The notes under the pieces were generated by a model. That model did not search any database. It worked only from the letters and a program-made list of their open reading frames with translations, and was not told where the DNA came from. Made by a program: the position numbers and the translations under genes. Below, piece by piece: positions 16,857 to 26,271 of a stretch of 64,000 nucleotides of DNA. Source of the stretch: YA12-FULL-51-18 sp041665305 (GTDB lineage: Bacteria; Elusimicrobiota; Elusimicrobia; Elusimicrobiales; UBA9959); NCBI GenBank assembly GCA_041665305.1, contig JBAYJD010000006.1:1-64000 (forward strand), in the 5' to 3' direction. How positions within the stretch are numbered: position 1 is the stretch's first letter; each line of letters starts with the position of its first letter.

Positions 16857-17837
16857 ATGTCTAGCTTTTCAAAACAGCTTATTATCCCCGAAGCGATCAA
16901 TGTCGAGGAAAAAACAAAGACCGGTAACTACTCCAAGTTCACCGCCGAGCCCTATGAGAGGGGCTACGGCCATACCATAGGCAATTCCCTGCGCCGCATT
17001 CTTCTCTCAAGCCTTGACGGAGCAGCCGTAGTGGCGGTCAGGATCAAAGGCGCCAGGCACGAATACGCCACCGTGAACGGGGTGCAGGAGGACGTCATCA
17101 ACATCCTGTTGAACCTTAAGAAGCTGCGCGTGAGGCTTATCGGCGACGGCCCGGAGACGCTGCTGCTGTCGGTCCACGGCAAAAAAGAGGTCAGGGGCTC
17201 CGACATCCGCGAAAACGCCAATGTGGAGATCATCAACAAGGAACTGGTCATAGCCCATGTCGAATCCGGAGCGGCTTTTGAAGTCGAACTGGAAGTCGCA
17301 CGCGGCGCCGGTTACCTGACCTCGGAAGAGATCAGGTCCCGCATGAACCTGCCCGCGGATTTTATCCCGATGGACGCGCTTTTTTCCCCCATACAGAAAG
17401 TCCACTACAATGTGGAGAACGCCCGCGTCGGACAGCGGACCGACTATGACAGGCTGGTCCTTGAGATCTGGACCGACGGCAGCATAAGCCCCTCGGACGC
17501 CGTGAACCAGACCGCGTCGCTGCTGCGCCGCTCCATCATACCGTTCCTGCCGGAAGCGGAGGCCGCTTCCGAGCCCGCCAAAGCCGCGGGTTCCGCCGAC
17601 TCCGGCGAAAAGAGCGCGGAGCTTAAAGGCACGCTGGACCAGGGCGTGGAGATGATCGAACTCTCCTCCAGGGCCTCCAACTGCCTTAAAGTCGCCGGCA
17701 TCCGCACCATCGGCGAGCTTGTGGGCAGGACCGAGGACGACCTGCTGGCCGTCAAGAATTTCGGCAAGAAATCTCTTGACGAGATCAAGGACAAGCTCAA
17801 AGAAATGGGCCTTGAACTCGGCATGAAGGTGGAGTAA
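16857..17837 (+). CDS. rpoA: RNA polymerase subunit alpha
   Basis: Assembly platform of RNA polymerase. The N-terminal domain carries the signature PYERGYGHTIGNSLRRILLSS (about residues 32-52). A linker rich in Ala, Glu and Lys (about 230-260) leads to the C-terminal domain with LSSRASNCLKVAGIRTIGELV and LLAVKNFGKKSLDEIKDKL, the helices that bind UP elements and activators. The gene order rpsD-rpoA-rplQ is standard. Confidence 0.97.
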   Translation: MSSFSKQLIIPEAINVEEKTKTGNYSKFTAEPYERGYGHTIGNSLRRILLSSLDGAAVVAVRIKGARHEYATVNGVQEDVINILLNLKKLRVRLIGDGPETLLLSVHGKKEVRGSDIRENANVEIINKELVIAHVESGAAFEVELEVARGAGYLTSEEIRSRMNLPADFIPMDALFSPIQKVHYNVENARVGQRTDYDRLVLEIWTDGSISPSDAVNQTASLLRRSIIPFLPEAEAASEPAKAAGSADSGEKSAELKGTLDQGVEMIELSSRASNCLKVAGIRTIGELVGRTEDDLLAVKNFGKKSLDEIKDKLKEMGLELGMKVE

Positions 17838-17855
17838 CCTCCAAAAGGACGGTTT

Positions 17856-18200
17856 ATGATAAAAAATCTCGGACATAGAAAACTTTCAAAAACAGGTTCG
17901 CACAGGCGCGCTATGTTTTCCAATATGGCGACCAGCCTGCTCATGCATGAAAAGATAAAAACCACCGTGCCCAAAGCCAGGGAGCTCCGCCGCGTGGTGG
18001 AAGGCGTTATCAACGACGCCAAGCTCGGCCGTCGGCTTGAGGTCAGGAAGATCATAAAGAGCAAGGAAGTGTATCACAAGGTGTTCGATGTGATCGCCCC
18101 CAGGTATAAGGACCGCAAAGGCGGCTGTACCCGGATCCTGCTGCTCGGGGCAAGAAAGGGCGACGCTACCGAAGTCGCCATGATCAAACTGGTGGATTAA
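17856..18200 (+). CDS. rplQ: Large-subunit ribosomal protein L17
   Basis: 50S protein near the tunnel exit. The 114 residues contain LSKTGSHRRAMFSNMATSLL, HEKIKTTVPKARELRRVVE and a C-terminal GGCTRILLLGARKGDATEVAMIKLVD. It is the last ribosomal gene of the block and is followed after two bases by mreB, so ribosome and cell-shape genes are probably co-transcribed. Confidence 0.96.
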   Translation: MIKNLGHRKLSKTGSHRRAMFSNMATSLLMHEKIKTTVPKARELRRVVEGVINDAKLGRRLEVRKIIKSKEVYHKVFDVIAPRYKDRKGGCTRILLLGARKGDATEVAMIKLVD

Positions 18201-18202
18201 TA

Positions 18203-19240
18203 ATGTTCGATTATTTCTTCAGCCTTTTTTCCAACGACATCGGCATAGACCTGGGGACGGCCAACACCCTCGTTTATGTCAAAGGCAAGGGCATCGTGCT
18301 GCGCGAGCCTTCCGTGGTCGCTATCGATAAAAGCAGGAGAAAAGTGCTGGCCGTGGGCTCGGAGGCCAAACTGATGCTGGGCCGCACGCCCTCGAATATC
18401 ACCGCCGTGAGGCCTTTGCGCAACGGCGTTATCGCGGACTTCGAAGTTACGCAGGAAATGATAAAGTATTTCATCAGGAAGGTGCATAACAGGCGCAGCC
18501 TGCTGCATCCCAGGATAGTTATAGGCATCCCTTCAGGCATCACCGAAGTCGAGAAGCGCGCCGTGCAGGAATCGGCCGAGCAGGCGGGCGCCCGGGAAGT
18601 TTATCTCATTGAGGAGCCCATGGCCGCGGCCATAGGTTCCGAGCTCCCTGTTTCCGAGCCGCACGGCAGCATGATCTGCGACATCGGCGGCGGCACCACC
18701 GAAGTCGCCGTTATTTCGCTCGGGGGGATGGTCGTGGCGAAGTCCCTCGATGTCGCCGGCGACGAGATGGACGATTGTATAGTGCAATATTTCAGGAGAA
18801 AGCATAATCTGGTGATAGGCGAAACTACCGCGGAAGAAGTTAAGATACAGATCGGATCGGTTTTCCCGTTGAAGGAAGAAAAGACCATCGAGGTCAAGGG
18901 TAGAGATCAGGCAAAAGGCCTGCCCAAAACGATTCTTGTCACATCGGAAGAGATCAGACAGGCTCTCATGGAGCCCGTCCAGCTCATCGTCGATGTCATT
19001 AAGCAGGTTTTAGAAGAAACCCCGCCCGAACTTTCTTCCGACCTTGTGGACAGGGGCATGGTCCTTGCCGGCGGCGGCTCCCTGTTGAGGGGCTTTCCCG
19101 AACTTATCAGGCAGGAAACCGAGCTGCCGGTCCACAGGGCGGCCGATCCGCTCAGCTGTGTCGCCTTAGGCTGCGGCAAGTACCTTGAAGAACTGGATAA
19201 GATACAGCAGAGACCCGATTTTTTGAAGTCATACCGCTAA
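18203..19240 (+). CDS. mreB: Rod-shape-determining protein MreB
   Basis: Bacterial actin that guides the elongation machinery along the inner membrane. The 345 residues contain the actin-fold nucleotide motifs: phosphate 1 DIGIDLGTANTLVYVKG, phosphate 2 ICDIGGGTTEVAVIS, and the adenosine motif VLAGGGSLLRGF. The N-terminal MFDYFFSLFS is a short amphipathic membrane helix. It follows rplQ by two bases and precedes mreC. Confidence 0.97.
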   Translation: MFDYFFSLFSNDIGIDLGTANTLVYVKGKGIVLREPSVVAIDKSRRKVLAVGSEAKLMLGRTPSNITAVRPLRNGVIADFEVTQEMIKYFIRKVHNRRSLLHPRIVIGIPSGITEVEKRAVQESAEQAGAREVYLIEEPMAAAIGSELPVSEPHGSMICDIGGGTTEVAVISLGGMVVAKSLDVAGDEMDDCIVQYFRRKHNLVIGETTAEEVKIQIGSVFPLKEEKTIEVKGRDQAKGLPKTILVTSEEIRQALMEPVQLIVDVIKQVLEETPPELSSDLVDRGMVLAGGGSLLRGFPELIRQETELPVHRAADPLSCVALGCGKYLEELDKIQQRPDFLKSYR

Positions 19241-19347
19241 CTGGAAGCGCTGAAGTCTTTCTCGCACAGCTTTATCCCGACGGCCGTTCCGCGGCCGCGC
19301 GCTTCCGGGTTCACGACAAGATCGAGTCTCCCATTCAGAGGGACGGC
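19237..19347 (-). pseudogene. Possible fragment of a GNAT acetyltransferase
   Basis: On the minus strand the spacer between mreB and mreC reads open for 36 codons between two stops. It contains LVVNPEARGRG followed by TAVGIKLCEK, which matches the acetyl-CoA binding motif (V-x-P-x-x-R-G-x-G) of GNAT proteins. There is no start codon or ribosome site, and both sides of the domain are missing, so it can only be a remnant. It could be chance in GC-rich DNA, but position and wording fit the family well. Confidence 0.35.
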
Positions 19348-19349
19348 TT

Positions 19350-20210
19350 ATGAACAGGGAAAAAGACATGGCAAATTATGTCGCCGTCTTTTTCGTATTT
19401 ATTTCTTCGCTGCTTCTTCTTTTTCCTTCCACCAGGATAGCGCAGACAGTCCGCATTTTTGTCAGCTACAGCCTTTATCCGTCGCTCCATTACGGGGCGA
19501 AATACGATTATTTTGTCCGCAATGTCCCCGGCAATTTTCTCAATATCTTAAAGACCGACCAGGAAAACCGCGTTCTGGCCGGCAGGATAAAGGAACTGGA
19601 GATCTCCATAAAAGCCGCCCAGGCCGTCGAGGAGGAGAATCTCCGCCTTACCTCCGAACTGGAACTTTCGCGCAATCTGGCCCTTAAAGGCGTCTGGGCG
19701 CGGGTCGTAAACAAGAATCCCCAGGACTGGTACGGCGCTTTTTTTATAAACAAGGGCGCCCGGGACGGGATCGCTCCCAACGCCACGGTGGTCGGGTTCG
19801 AGAGCGGCCGCGCGGGCCTGGCCGGGCGCGTTCTTGAGGTTTATCAGGATTTTTCAAAGGTGCTGCTGATCACCAACAGCGTTTCGTCGGTGATCTGTTC
19901 GCTTCCGGGGGCCAGTTTCGAAGGTTTGGCCGAGGGGCGCGGCACCTGGCTGCTGAAGATGAATTATATCCCGGAGGGTTCCGAGATCGCGGAAGGGATG
20001 GAGCTCGTGACTTCTCCCGGAGGGCTGTTGTTCCCCCAGGGCCTGCCGGTGGGCCGGGTGAGGAAAGTCCATCCCAAGGAATCCTTCATGAATTTTATAA
20101 CCGCCGATGTAGCGCCGATCATAACGGTCAACGCGCTTAAAGAGGTTTACATCGTGAATAGGGACCTCCCGTCGGACCTGGCGGGACTTTCGGAGATCCT
20201 GAAAAAATGA
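19350..20210 (+). CDS. mreC: Rod-shape-determining protein MreC
   Basis: Periplasmic scaffold of the elongasome anchored in the inner membrane. One membrane helix (about residues 7-24, YVAVFFVFISSLLLLF) is followed by a coiled coil (about 65-110, EELEISIK, VEEENLRLTSELE) and two beta domains with VVNKNPQDWYGAFFINKGARDGI and LVTSPGGLLFPQGLPVGRV. An alternative start is the ATG at 19368. It overlaps mreD by four bases (ATGA). Confidence 0.93.
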   Translation: MNREKDMANYVAVFFVFISSLLLLFPSTRIAQTVRIFVSYSLYPSLHYGAKYDYFVRNVPGNFLNILKTDQENRVLAGRIKELEISIKAAQAVEEENLRLTSELELSRNLALKGVWARVVNKNPQDWYGAFFINKGARDGIAPNATVVGFESGRAGLAGRVLEVYQDFSKVLLITNSVSSVICSLPGASFEGLAEGRGTWLLKMNYIPEGSEIAEGMELVTSPGGLLFPQGLPVGRVRKVHPKESFMNFITADVAPIITVNALKEVYIVNRDLPSDLAGLSEILKK

Positions 20211-20686
20211 GCGTAATAGGCGATATCCTGCTGTACTTTTTTACCGGAGTCCTCTACTGGTGGTGGACCGCCAATCTTTCCGTTTTCGGACTGGCGCCCG
20301 ATCTTATTTTTACGGCGGCGCTGGCGGCCGCGATCATAGCCCGCCCGGTCAAGGCCCTGATCTACTGTTTTTCCTTCGGGATCTGCCTGGACATGCTCGG
20401 GTCCAATCTGTTCGGGGGTTACGCGCTGACCTATACGCTCATGGCCTACGGGATCTATATCATGAAACGCCATCTCGACCTGGTCAGCCCTTTTTCACAG
20501 GTGGTCGCGGCGCTGACGCTGACGGTGGTCTCCATGCTGTTCTATCAGGGGCTGTCGCTGACGCTGGCCAAGATAAATCCGCTGCAGCTGAAAGCGTTCC
20601 TGGTCGAGCCTTTTCTTAACGCGCTCCTGGCTCCCGTGGTGTTTTATTTTTTCACGCAGCTTAAAAGAAGATTCGATCTGTTATGA
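20207..20686 (+). CDS. mreD: Rod-shape-determining protein MreD
   Basis: Small inner-membrane protein of the elongasome, 159 residues with about five hydrophobic helices (for example ILLYFFTGVLYWWW, PDLIFTAALAAAIIA, FGGYALTYTLMAYGIYIM). Sequence is poorly conserved in this family; the call rests on topology, length, position between mreC and mrdA, and the ATGA overlap with mreC. Confidence 0.88.
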   Translation: MSVIGDILLYFFTGVLYWWWTANLSVFGLAPDLIFTAALAAAIIARPVKALIYCFSFGICLDMLGSNLFGGYALTYTLMAYGIYIMKRHLDLVSPFSQVVAALTLTVVSMLFYQGLSLTLAKINPLQLKAFLVEPFLNALLAPVVFYFFTQLKRRFDLL

Positions 20687-20779
20687 GCCTGTCCGAGATA
20701 AGCAATTTCGCCCGCGAGCGCCGATGCCGGTTTGCGCCGCGGCGCCGCGGAATTTACAGGCTCCTGCTGACGGCCTCAT

Positions 20780-22633
20780 ATGATTGAACGCGGGATCTCG
20801 CAGGACAGGATGGACCTCCTATGGGGGCTCGTCGCGGCTGTAAGCCTGGTCTTCGCCATCCGGTTCGTCAACCTCCAGATCCTTATGCACACCCATTACC
20901 GGGAGATCGCGGAACGGAACAGGACCCAGGTCCTGCCGCAGGCCGCTCCCCGGGGGCGGATCTATACCAGGGATTCGGCCGCGGTGGCCACGAACAAACC
21001 CTCCTTCAGCCTTATCTATTTTCCCGGGCAGGTCAAATCCGCGGACGACATGGACCGGATGGCCCTCAGTCTCTCGCGGCGCCTGAACATCCCGTTCGAC
21101 ACTCTTCTCGCAGGGCTTCACAGGGCGGTTAAAAAAGGCGCTCCCATGCGGCTGGCCGAGAACCTCTCTTCAAAGGCGATGTTCACCCTTTCCGAACTTA
21201 AGACCATGTATTCCGGCATAGACATAGTCGTGGAAGCCCGGCGGTATTATCCTTTCGGCAATTACCTGAGCCACCTGACCGGCTATATCAGCAAGATGGA
21301 CGCCAGGGAGTGGTCCGTCTACGGAAAGGATAAGAACTACGGGCTTGACGCGCGCGTCGGCAAGGCCGGGCTGGAAAAAATGTACGAAAAAGACCTTAAG
21401 GGAAAGGACGGCGGGATCTACCTCGAAGTCGATTCAAGGGGAAAGCTCAGCCGCATCCTGGAAAGCCGGAAATGGAGGCCGGGGTCCGATATCTACCTTA
21501 CCATAGATTCCAAGATCCAGTCCGCGGCCGAGGAGGGCCTGAAAAAATCCAACACCGGCAAAGGCGCCGTGGTGGCCCTCGACCCCAGGTCCGGGGCGGT
21601 GCTGGCCATGGCCTCCATGCCGGACTACGATCCGAACCGCTTCGTTTCCTATTCCGACGAAAAGACGGCCGATAATCTGAAAGAGCTGCCGGAGTTCAAT
21701 GTGGCCGTGCAGGGCACCTACCCGCCGGCCTCCACCTTCAAGATCATCAGTTCTATAGCCGGGCTCGATTCGGGCAAAGTGGACCCGTCCGAGACATTTT
21801 TCTGCCCCGGCTGGTTCGACGCAGGTAACCGTATCTTCAAATGCTGGGAAAAAAAAGGTCACGGGAAAGTGGATTTTTTGAAGGGCATGGCCAAATCCTG
21901 CGATGTCTATTATTACAATCTGGGGATCAAGACCGGCCCGCTGAACATAGAGAAATACGCCCGCATGTTCAGGCTCGGCGTGCCCACCGGCATTCCGCTG
22001 CCGGACGAAAAAAGCGGGAATGTCTTCGGCCCCAGCAAGCGGGCCGCCAGGAAAAGTTACTGGTTCATAGGCGACACGCTGAACCTCAGCATCGGCCAGG
22101 GCGAGACGCTGGTGACCCCGATCCAGATGGCGCAGGTCGCAGCGTCCGTCGCCGGCCGCGGGGCGTTCTGGCGGCCGTACTATGTGGACCGCGTGATCGA
22201 CGCCGACGGACAGCTCTCGTTCAAAAGCAAGCCGGAAAAGATCTCGCAGGTGGAGCTTAAGGACAGCACCTGGGCGCTTATCAAGGACGGCATGAAGGAA
22301 GTGACGATGGAGGGGGGCACCGGGCAGACCGTCAAGATAGACGGGGTGGAGATCTTCGGGAAGACGGGGACGGCCCAGACTTCGCGCGGCAAGGACCACG
22401 CCTGGTTCGTGGCCTACGCCCAGCTGCCCGGCGGAGAACCGGAGATCGCGGTGTCCGTCCTGGTGGAGCACGGGGAGCACGGGGCGTCCTCCTGCGTGCC
22501 TATAGCGAAGGAAGTTCTCCTCGCCGCTTTTAAAAGCCGGCTGCCGGCCGGCCGTACGGCGGTGAAAACCCAGCCGGCCGCCCCCGGCCCGGCCCCGGCC
22601 CGGCCGGCCGGAACGAAGGGGGAAGGGTTATGA
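20780..22633 (+). CDS. mrdA: Penicillin-binding protein 2 (elongation transpeptidase)
   Basis: Cross-links peptidoglycan during cell elongation together with RodA. A membrane anchor lies at about residues 10-30, then the dimerisation domain with NRTQVLPQAAPRGRIYTRD, and the transpeptidase domain with PPASTFK (Ser318), SCD (373-375) and KTGTAQ (528-533). The tail after residue 590 is rich in Pro, Ala and Gly. A 93-base spacer separates it from mreD, and its end overlaps rodA by four bases. Confidence 0.95.
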   Translation: MIERGISQDRMDLLWGLVAAVSLVFAIRFVNLQILMHTHYREIAERNRTQVLPQAAPRGRIYTRDSAAVATNKPSFSLIYFPGQVKSADDMDRMALSLSRRLNIPFDTLLAGLHRAVKKGAPMRLAENLSSKAMFTLSELKTMYSGIDIVVEARRYYPFGNYLSHLTGYISKMDAREWSVYGKDKNYGLDARVGKAGLEKMYEKDLKGKDGGIYLEVDSRGKLSRILESRKWRPGSDIYLTIDSKIQSAAEEGLKKSNTGKGAVVALDPRSGAVLAMASMPDYDPNRFVSYSDEKTADNLKELPEFNVAVQGTYPPASTFKIISSIAGLDSGKVDPSETFFCPGWFDAGNRIFKCWEKKGHGKVDFLKGMAKSCDVYYYNLGIKTGPLNIEKYARMFRLGVPTGIPLPDEKSGNVFGPSKRAARKSYWFIGDTLNLSIGQGETLVTPIQMAQVAASVAGRGAFWRPYYVDRVIDADGQLSFKSKPEKISQVELKDSTWALIKDGMKEVTMEGGTGQTVKIDGVEIFGKTGTAQTSRGKDHAWFVAYAQLPGGEPEIAVSVLVEHGEHGASSCVPIAKEVLLAAFKSRLPAGRTAVKTQPAAPGPAPARPAGTKGEGL

Positions 22634-23970
22634 TCTTTACCCCCCATACCGGCCTTAAAAAGAACCGCATGGACTGGCTGCTTTTTTTCTCGGTCCTGAT
22701 CCTTATCACGATCGGCACCCTTGCCATCTTCTCCTCAGTGGCCGTCCTGCCGCACCAGTTCCGGATAGTCAGGACGCACCTGATCGCCATTCCGCTCGGG
22801 TTCGCGGTCTTCGCCGCCGTGTGGAGCCTGAACTACCAGATCTTCCAGGACCAGTGGAAGTTCGTCTACGGCGCGGTGCTGCTTTCCCTCATCGGCGTGC
22901 TGGTCTTCGGCGTGATCGACAAGGGGTCCAGGTCCTGGTACCGCCTGCCGTTCTTTTCGATCCAGCCCTCCGAATTCGCCAGGATCGGCCTGATACTCGT
23001 GCTGGCGAATTACCTGGATAAAAGGATCGGCAAGATCAAAGAATTCTCCGTGGTGCTCGGCGCCCTGATGCTCAGCCTGCCGGTATTCTTCCTGCTGATC
23101 AAACAGCCGGATTTTTCGGCCATTCTGATAACGCTGCCCGTGGTGCTGATCATGTTGTACGCGGCCGGGGCCAACCTGTTCCATCTTTCCGTCATCCTGG
23201 GCTACAGTTTCATCTCCGCGCTTTTCCCTATCCTGTGGACCATTATCAACCTGAACCCGGAACTTCTGGACAGCCAGCTGGTGAGCTATTTCTTCCATCT
23301 TTCGGATTTCAGCTGGAGCGCCCTTTCCTTCGTTCTCGGCGTGGGTCTGTCCGCCTACCTCCTTTGGGTGCTGTCCGTGAAGCTTTATTCCAATATTTCC
23401 GGCGTGTTCTTCGGAGGGGCGGCCCTGGTGCTCGTCCTGGGTTTCTTTTCCGGAGTGATGGTGAAACACCAGATGAAGGAGTATCAGCAGAAACGGCTGG
23501 AGGTCTTCCTGTCCCCGGAATCGGATCCCAAGGGCGCGGGTTACAATCTGCTGCAGGCCCGCATCGCGATAGGCTCCGGCGGGGTGTTGGGGAAGGGGAT
23601 CTTTTCCGGAACCCAGTCGCGCCTGGGGTTCATTCCCGAGCGGCACACCGACTTCATCCTCGCGGTAGTGGGGGAGGAAATGGGGTTCTGGGGCGCCATG
23701 CTGGTCATGGGCCTTTATGTCGTGCTCCTGAGACGGATACGGGCCTGCGCCAATCTCGCGCGGGACAGGTTCGGCTACCTGGTCAACTGCGGCATCTTCG
23801 GCATGTTCATGGTGTATTTTTTTATAAATTTCGGCATGCTGCTGGGTTTGATCCCCGTGGCTGGAGTCCCGCTCCCGCTGCTTTCATACGGCGGTTCGAA
23901 TCTCGTGGCCACGCTGTTGTCGCTTGGCCTGGTGCAGTCCATTTACGCCAGGCGCTACGCGCTGGTGTAG
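22630..23970 (+). CDS. rodA: Peptidoglycan glycosyltransferase RodA
   Basis: SEDS-family polymerase of lipid II, partner of PBP2. Motifs include SRSWYRLPFFSIQPSEFARIG, the extracellular ESDPKGAGYNLLQARIAIGSGG, HTDFILAVVGEEMGFWG (family Asp) and GVPLPLLSYGGSN near the end. At 446 residues it is longer than the usual 360-400: extra hydrophobic sequence lies around residues 195-285, between the KQPDFSAIL block and ESDPKGAGYN. It starts within the mrdA stop (ATGA). Confidence 0.94.
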   Translation: MIFTPHTGLKKNRMDWLLFFSVLILITIGTLAIFSSVAVLPHQFRIVRTHLIAIPLGFAVFAAVWSLNYQIFQDQWKFVYGAVLLSLIGVLVFGVIDKGSRSWYRLPFFSIQPSEFARIGLILVLANYLDKRIGKIKEFSVVLGALMLSLPVFFLLIKQPDFSAILITLPVVLIMLYAAGANLFHLSVILGYSFISALFPILWTIINLNPELLDSQLVSYFFHLSDFSWSALSFVLGVGLSAYLLWVLSVKLYSNISGVFFGGAALVLVLGFFSGVMVKHQMKEYQQKRLEVFLSPESDPKGAGYNLLQARIAIGSGGVLGKGIFSGTQSRLGFIPERHTDFILAVVGEEMGFWGAMLVMGLYVVLLRRIRACANLARDRFGYLVNCGIFGMFMVYFFINFGMLLGLIPVAGVPLPLLSYGGSNLVATLLSLGLVQSIYARRYALV

Positions 23971-24051
23971 GCCCGGCGTAAAAATTTCACCGCCGCGGCG
24001 GCCGGGGTTAAAGTGCGGGAAGATGCGAAAAGGACGTTCGGACGGTAACTT

Positions 24052-24738
24052 ATGGTCGCTGAGAATGTGGCTAAATGCAGAATGCGGCTCAGGTTCGCGC
24101 GGCTTGAAGGAGCGGCGGGATTTTCGCATCTGGAACAGATAAGAGCGTTGCGGGAGCTGGCCGCCGGCTCGGGCCTGGACTGTATGGCGGCCGCGCACGG
24201 AAAGGCCCTGGTCCCCAAGATGGCTTTCGGTCCGGCGCTTCCCCAGGGTTACGGGAGCCGCTGCGAGTACGCCGACCTTTACCTCGCCCAGCCCTGCGCG
24301 CAGTCCGTGGCCAGGGCGAAATTGGAGGCGGCGGCAACGGGACCGTTCGTGCTCCTGTCGGTCAAAAGGGTCCCTGTTTTTTTCCCGTCCATCGAGGCCA
24401 GCGTCAGCGCGGCCGGATACCTTGTGGAGGCGGATTTCAAAGGGAAGCTCTCCCGGGAAGCTATCGACGCGTTCTTCGCGCGGTCGAGCGCGCCGTATGT
24501 GAACATGAAGCCGAAGGGCGCCGCGGCGGAGACCATCGACGCACGGCCGCTGGTCCTGGGCGCGGACCTGGACGCCGCAGCCGGCGTACTGCGCCTGACC
24601 TTGAAACTTGAACCAGGAAAGAACATCAGGCCCGAAGCCGCGGCGGGCGTAATGGCCGGCCGGGAACTGGCTATAAAAAAAGTGGTAAGGGAAGAACTAT
24701 ACTGGCTTGATTCGCAGGGGAAGCTGGAAGCGCTTTAA
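24052..24738 (+). CDS. DUF2344 protein (radical SAM-linked family)
   Basis: The 228-residue product matches the DUF2344/TIGR03936 pattern: an RLRFARLEGAAGFSHLEQIRALRE start, a KMAFGPALPQGYGSRCEYADLYL stretch and a central SVKRVPVFFPSIEA region. In most bacteria this domain is fused to, or lies beside, a radical SAM protein (TIGR03960) and just upstream of rng. Here rng follows after 45 bases but no radical SAM partner is next to it. Function is not established. Two basal starts are possible nearby. Confidence 0.75.
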   Translation: MVAENVAKCRMRLRFARLEGAAGFSHLEQIRALRELAAGSGLDCMAAAHGKALVPKMAFGPALPQGYGSRCEYADLYLAQPCAQSVARAKLEAAATGPFVLLSVKRVPVFFPSIEASVSAAGYLVEADFKGKLSREAIDAFFARSSAPYVNMKPKGAAAETIDARPLVLGADLDAAAGVLRLTLKLEPGKNIRPEAAAGVMAGRELAIKKVVREELYWLDSQGKLEAL

Positions 24739-24783
24739 CACCGCGGAATTTATCGACTTAATTAAAAGGAGTTTTTTAATACT

Positions 24784-26235
24784 ATGAACAATCAGAAGAC
24801 AGTAAAAAAAGAGATATTCGCCAACACCTCTTTTGAAGAGACCCGTATAGCGATCCTCGAGGACGGCCGCCTGGCGGAACTTTTCTGGGAACGCAGGAGC
24901 AACACGAATATCGTGGGAAATATTTACAAGGCCGTGGTGGAAAACGTCCTTCCCGGCATCTCCAGCGCGTTCGTGAACATAGGCCTGGATAAGAACGCCT
25001 ATATCTACATCTCGGATGTGCTGGGCGGCCAGCGCGATCCCATAGAGCGTCTGCTTAAAAAGGACCAGGAGGTCATGGTGCAGGTGACGAAGGACGCCAT
25101 CGGCACCAAGGGGATGAAGGTGACCATGGATGTTTCGCTTCCGGGCCGGTACCTGGTTTTGACCCCTTTCCAGGAATTCGTGGGAGTGTCGAAGAATATA
25201 GAAACGCCAGATGAAAGAAAGCGCCTTTCCGAGATAGTAAGGAAGATCACCGTCGCCAACGAACTGGGCAAAAAAGGCTGCATCATGCGCACCGAGGCAG
25301 AGGGCGCGAGCGAAGAGGAACTGGAGCGCGAGCTTAAATTCCTGATGAGGCTCTGGGATTCCATCCAGAAGCGTTTCGAGACCGCGCGGCCGCCCTGCCT
25401 GCTCCATAAGGACATGGATACCACCCTCCAGGTGGCCAGGGATATCCTGTCCGACGACGTTTCCATCTATATGCTGGACAACAAGGACGACTACCAGGAC
25501 ACCCTGGATTTCGTCACCAAGATCTCGCCTGACCTGAAGGAGCGCGTGAAGTATTACGACAACAAAACCCCCATCTTCAAAGCCTTCAATATCGAAAAGG
25601 GGATAGAGGAACTGCGCAAGATCAAAGTGGAGCTTCCCAACGGCGGGAGCATCATCATCCAGGAAGCCGAATCGCTGTGCGCCATCGACGTCAATACCGG
25701 CCGCTTCACCGGCAACCGCTCCCAGGAGGAGACGGTGACCATGACCAATATCGAGGCGGCGCAGGAAGTCGCCCGGCAGCTGCGTCTCAGGAACATAGGC
25801 GGCATCATCGTCATAGATTTTATCGACATGAAAAAAGCCTCCAACCGCCATAAGGTGGTGGATGTGATGGAGCGCGCGGTGCGGCGCGACCGGGCGAAGA
25901 TAAGGATCCTGCCTATCACGCGCCTGGGCCTGGTGGAGATGACGCGCGAGCGCAAGCGCGAGAGCACCGTCAGTCTTCTTACCGAGGAGTGCCCGGAGTG
26001 CCGCGGTTCGGGCCGGGTGCTTTCAAGCGAAAGCATCAGGATCAAGATCCAGCGCGAGATCCAGAACCTTACGCTGGGCCGCCCCGGCGGAAATCTCAGG
26101 GTGGTGGTGAACCCGATGCTGATGGAAGTCCTGAAAAAGAAACAGGACCTTATAGAAAAGAACGTTCACCGCAGCGTCAAGGTGCTGTCGGACCCTTTGC
26201 TGACCTGGGAAGACTATCGGATCATTCTGGAGTAA
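24784..26235 (+). CDS. rng: Ribonuclease G
   Basis: Endoribonuclease of the RNase E/G family for rRNA maturation and mRNA decay. An S1-like domain occupies roughly residues 38-125 (NIYKAVVENVLPGISSAFVNIG). The catalytic DNase-I-like part has AIDVNTGRFTGNRS and IIVIDFIDM with the two metal-binding Asp. CPECRGSGRV (about residue 402) is the zinc-link motif. At 483 residues there is no RNase E C-terminal scaffold. AAAGGAG precedes the ATG with an 11-base gap. Confidence 0.95.
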   Translation: MNNQKTVKKEIFANTSFEETRIAILEDGRLAELFWERRSNTNIVGNIYKAVVENVLPGISSAFVNIGLDKNAYIYISDVLGGQRDPIERLLKKDQEVMVQVTKDAIGTKGMKVTMDVSLPGRYLVLTPFQEFVGVSKNIETPDERKRLSEIVRKITVANELGKKGCIMRTEAEGASEEELERELKFLMRLWDSIQKRFETARPPCLLHKDMDTTLQVARDILSDDVSIYMLDNKDDYQDTLDFVTKISPDLKERVKYYDNKTPIFKAFNIEKGIEELRKIKVELPNGGSIIIQEAESLCAIDVNTGRFTGNRSQEETVTMTNIEAAQEVARQLRLRNIGGIIVIDFIDMKKASNRHKVVDVMERAVRRDRAKIRILPITRLGLVEMTRERKRESTVSLLTEECPECRGSGRVLSSESIRIKIQREIQNLTLGRPGGNLRVVVNPMLMEVLKKKQDLIEKNVHRSVKVLSDPLLTWEDYRIILE

Positions 26236-26271
26236 AGACGGGCGCCCACGCTTAAAATTGGAGATATTTCT

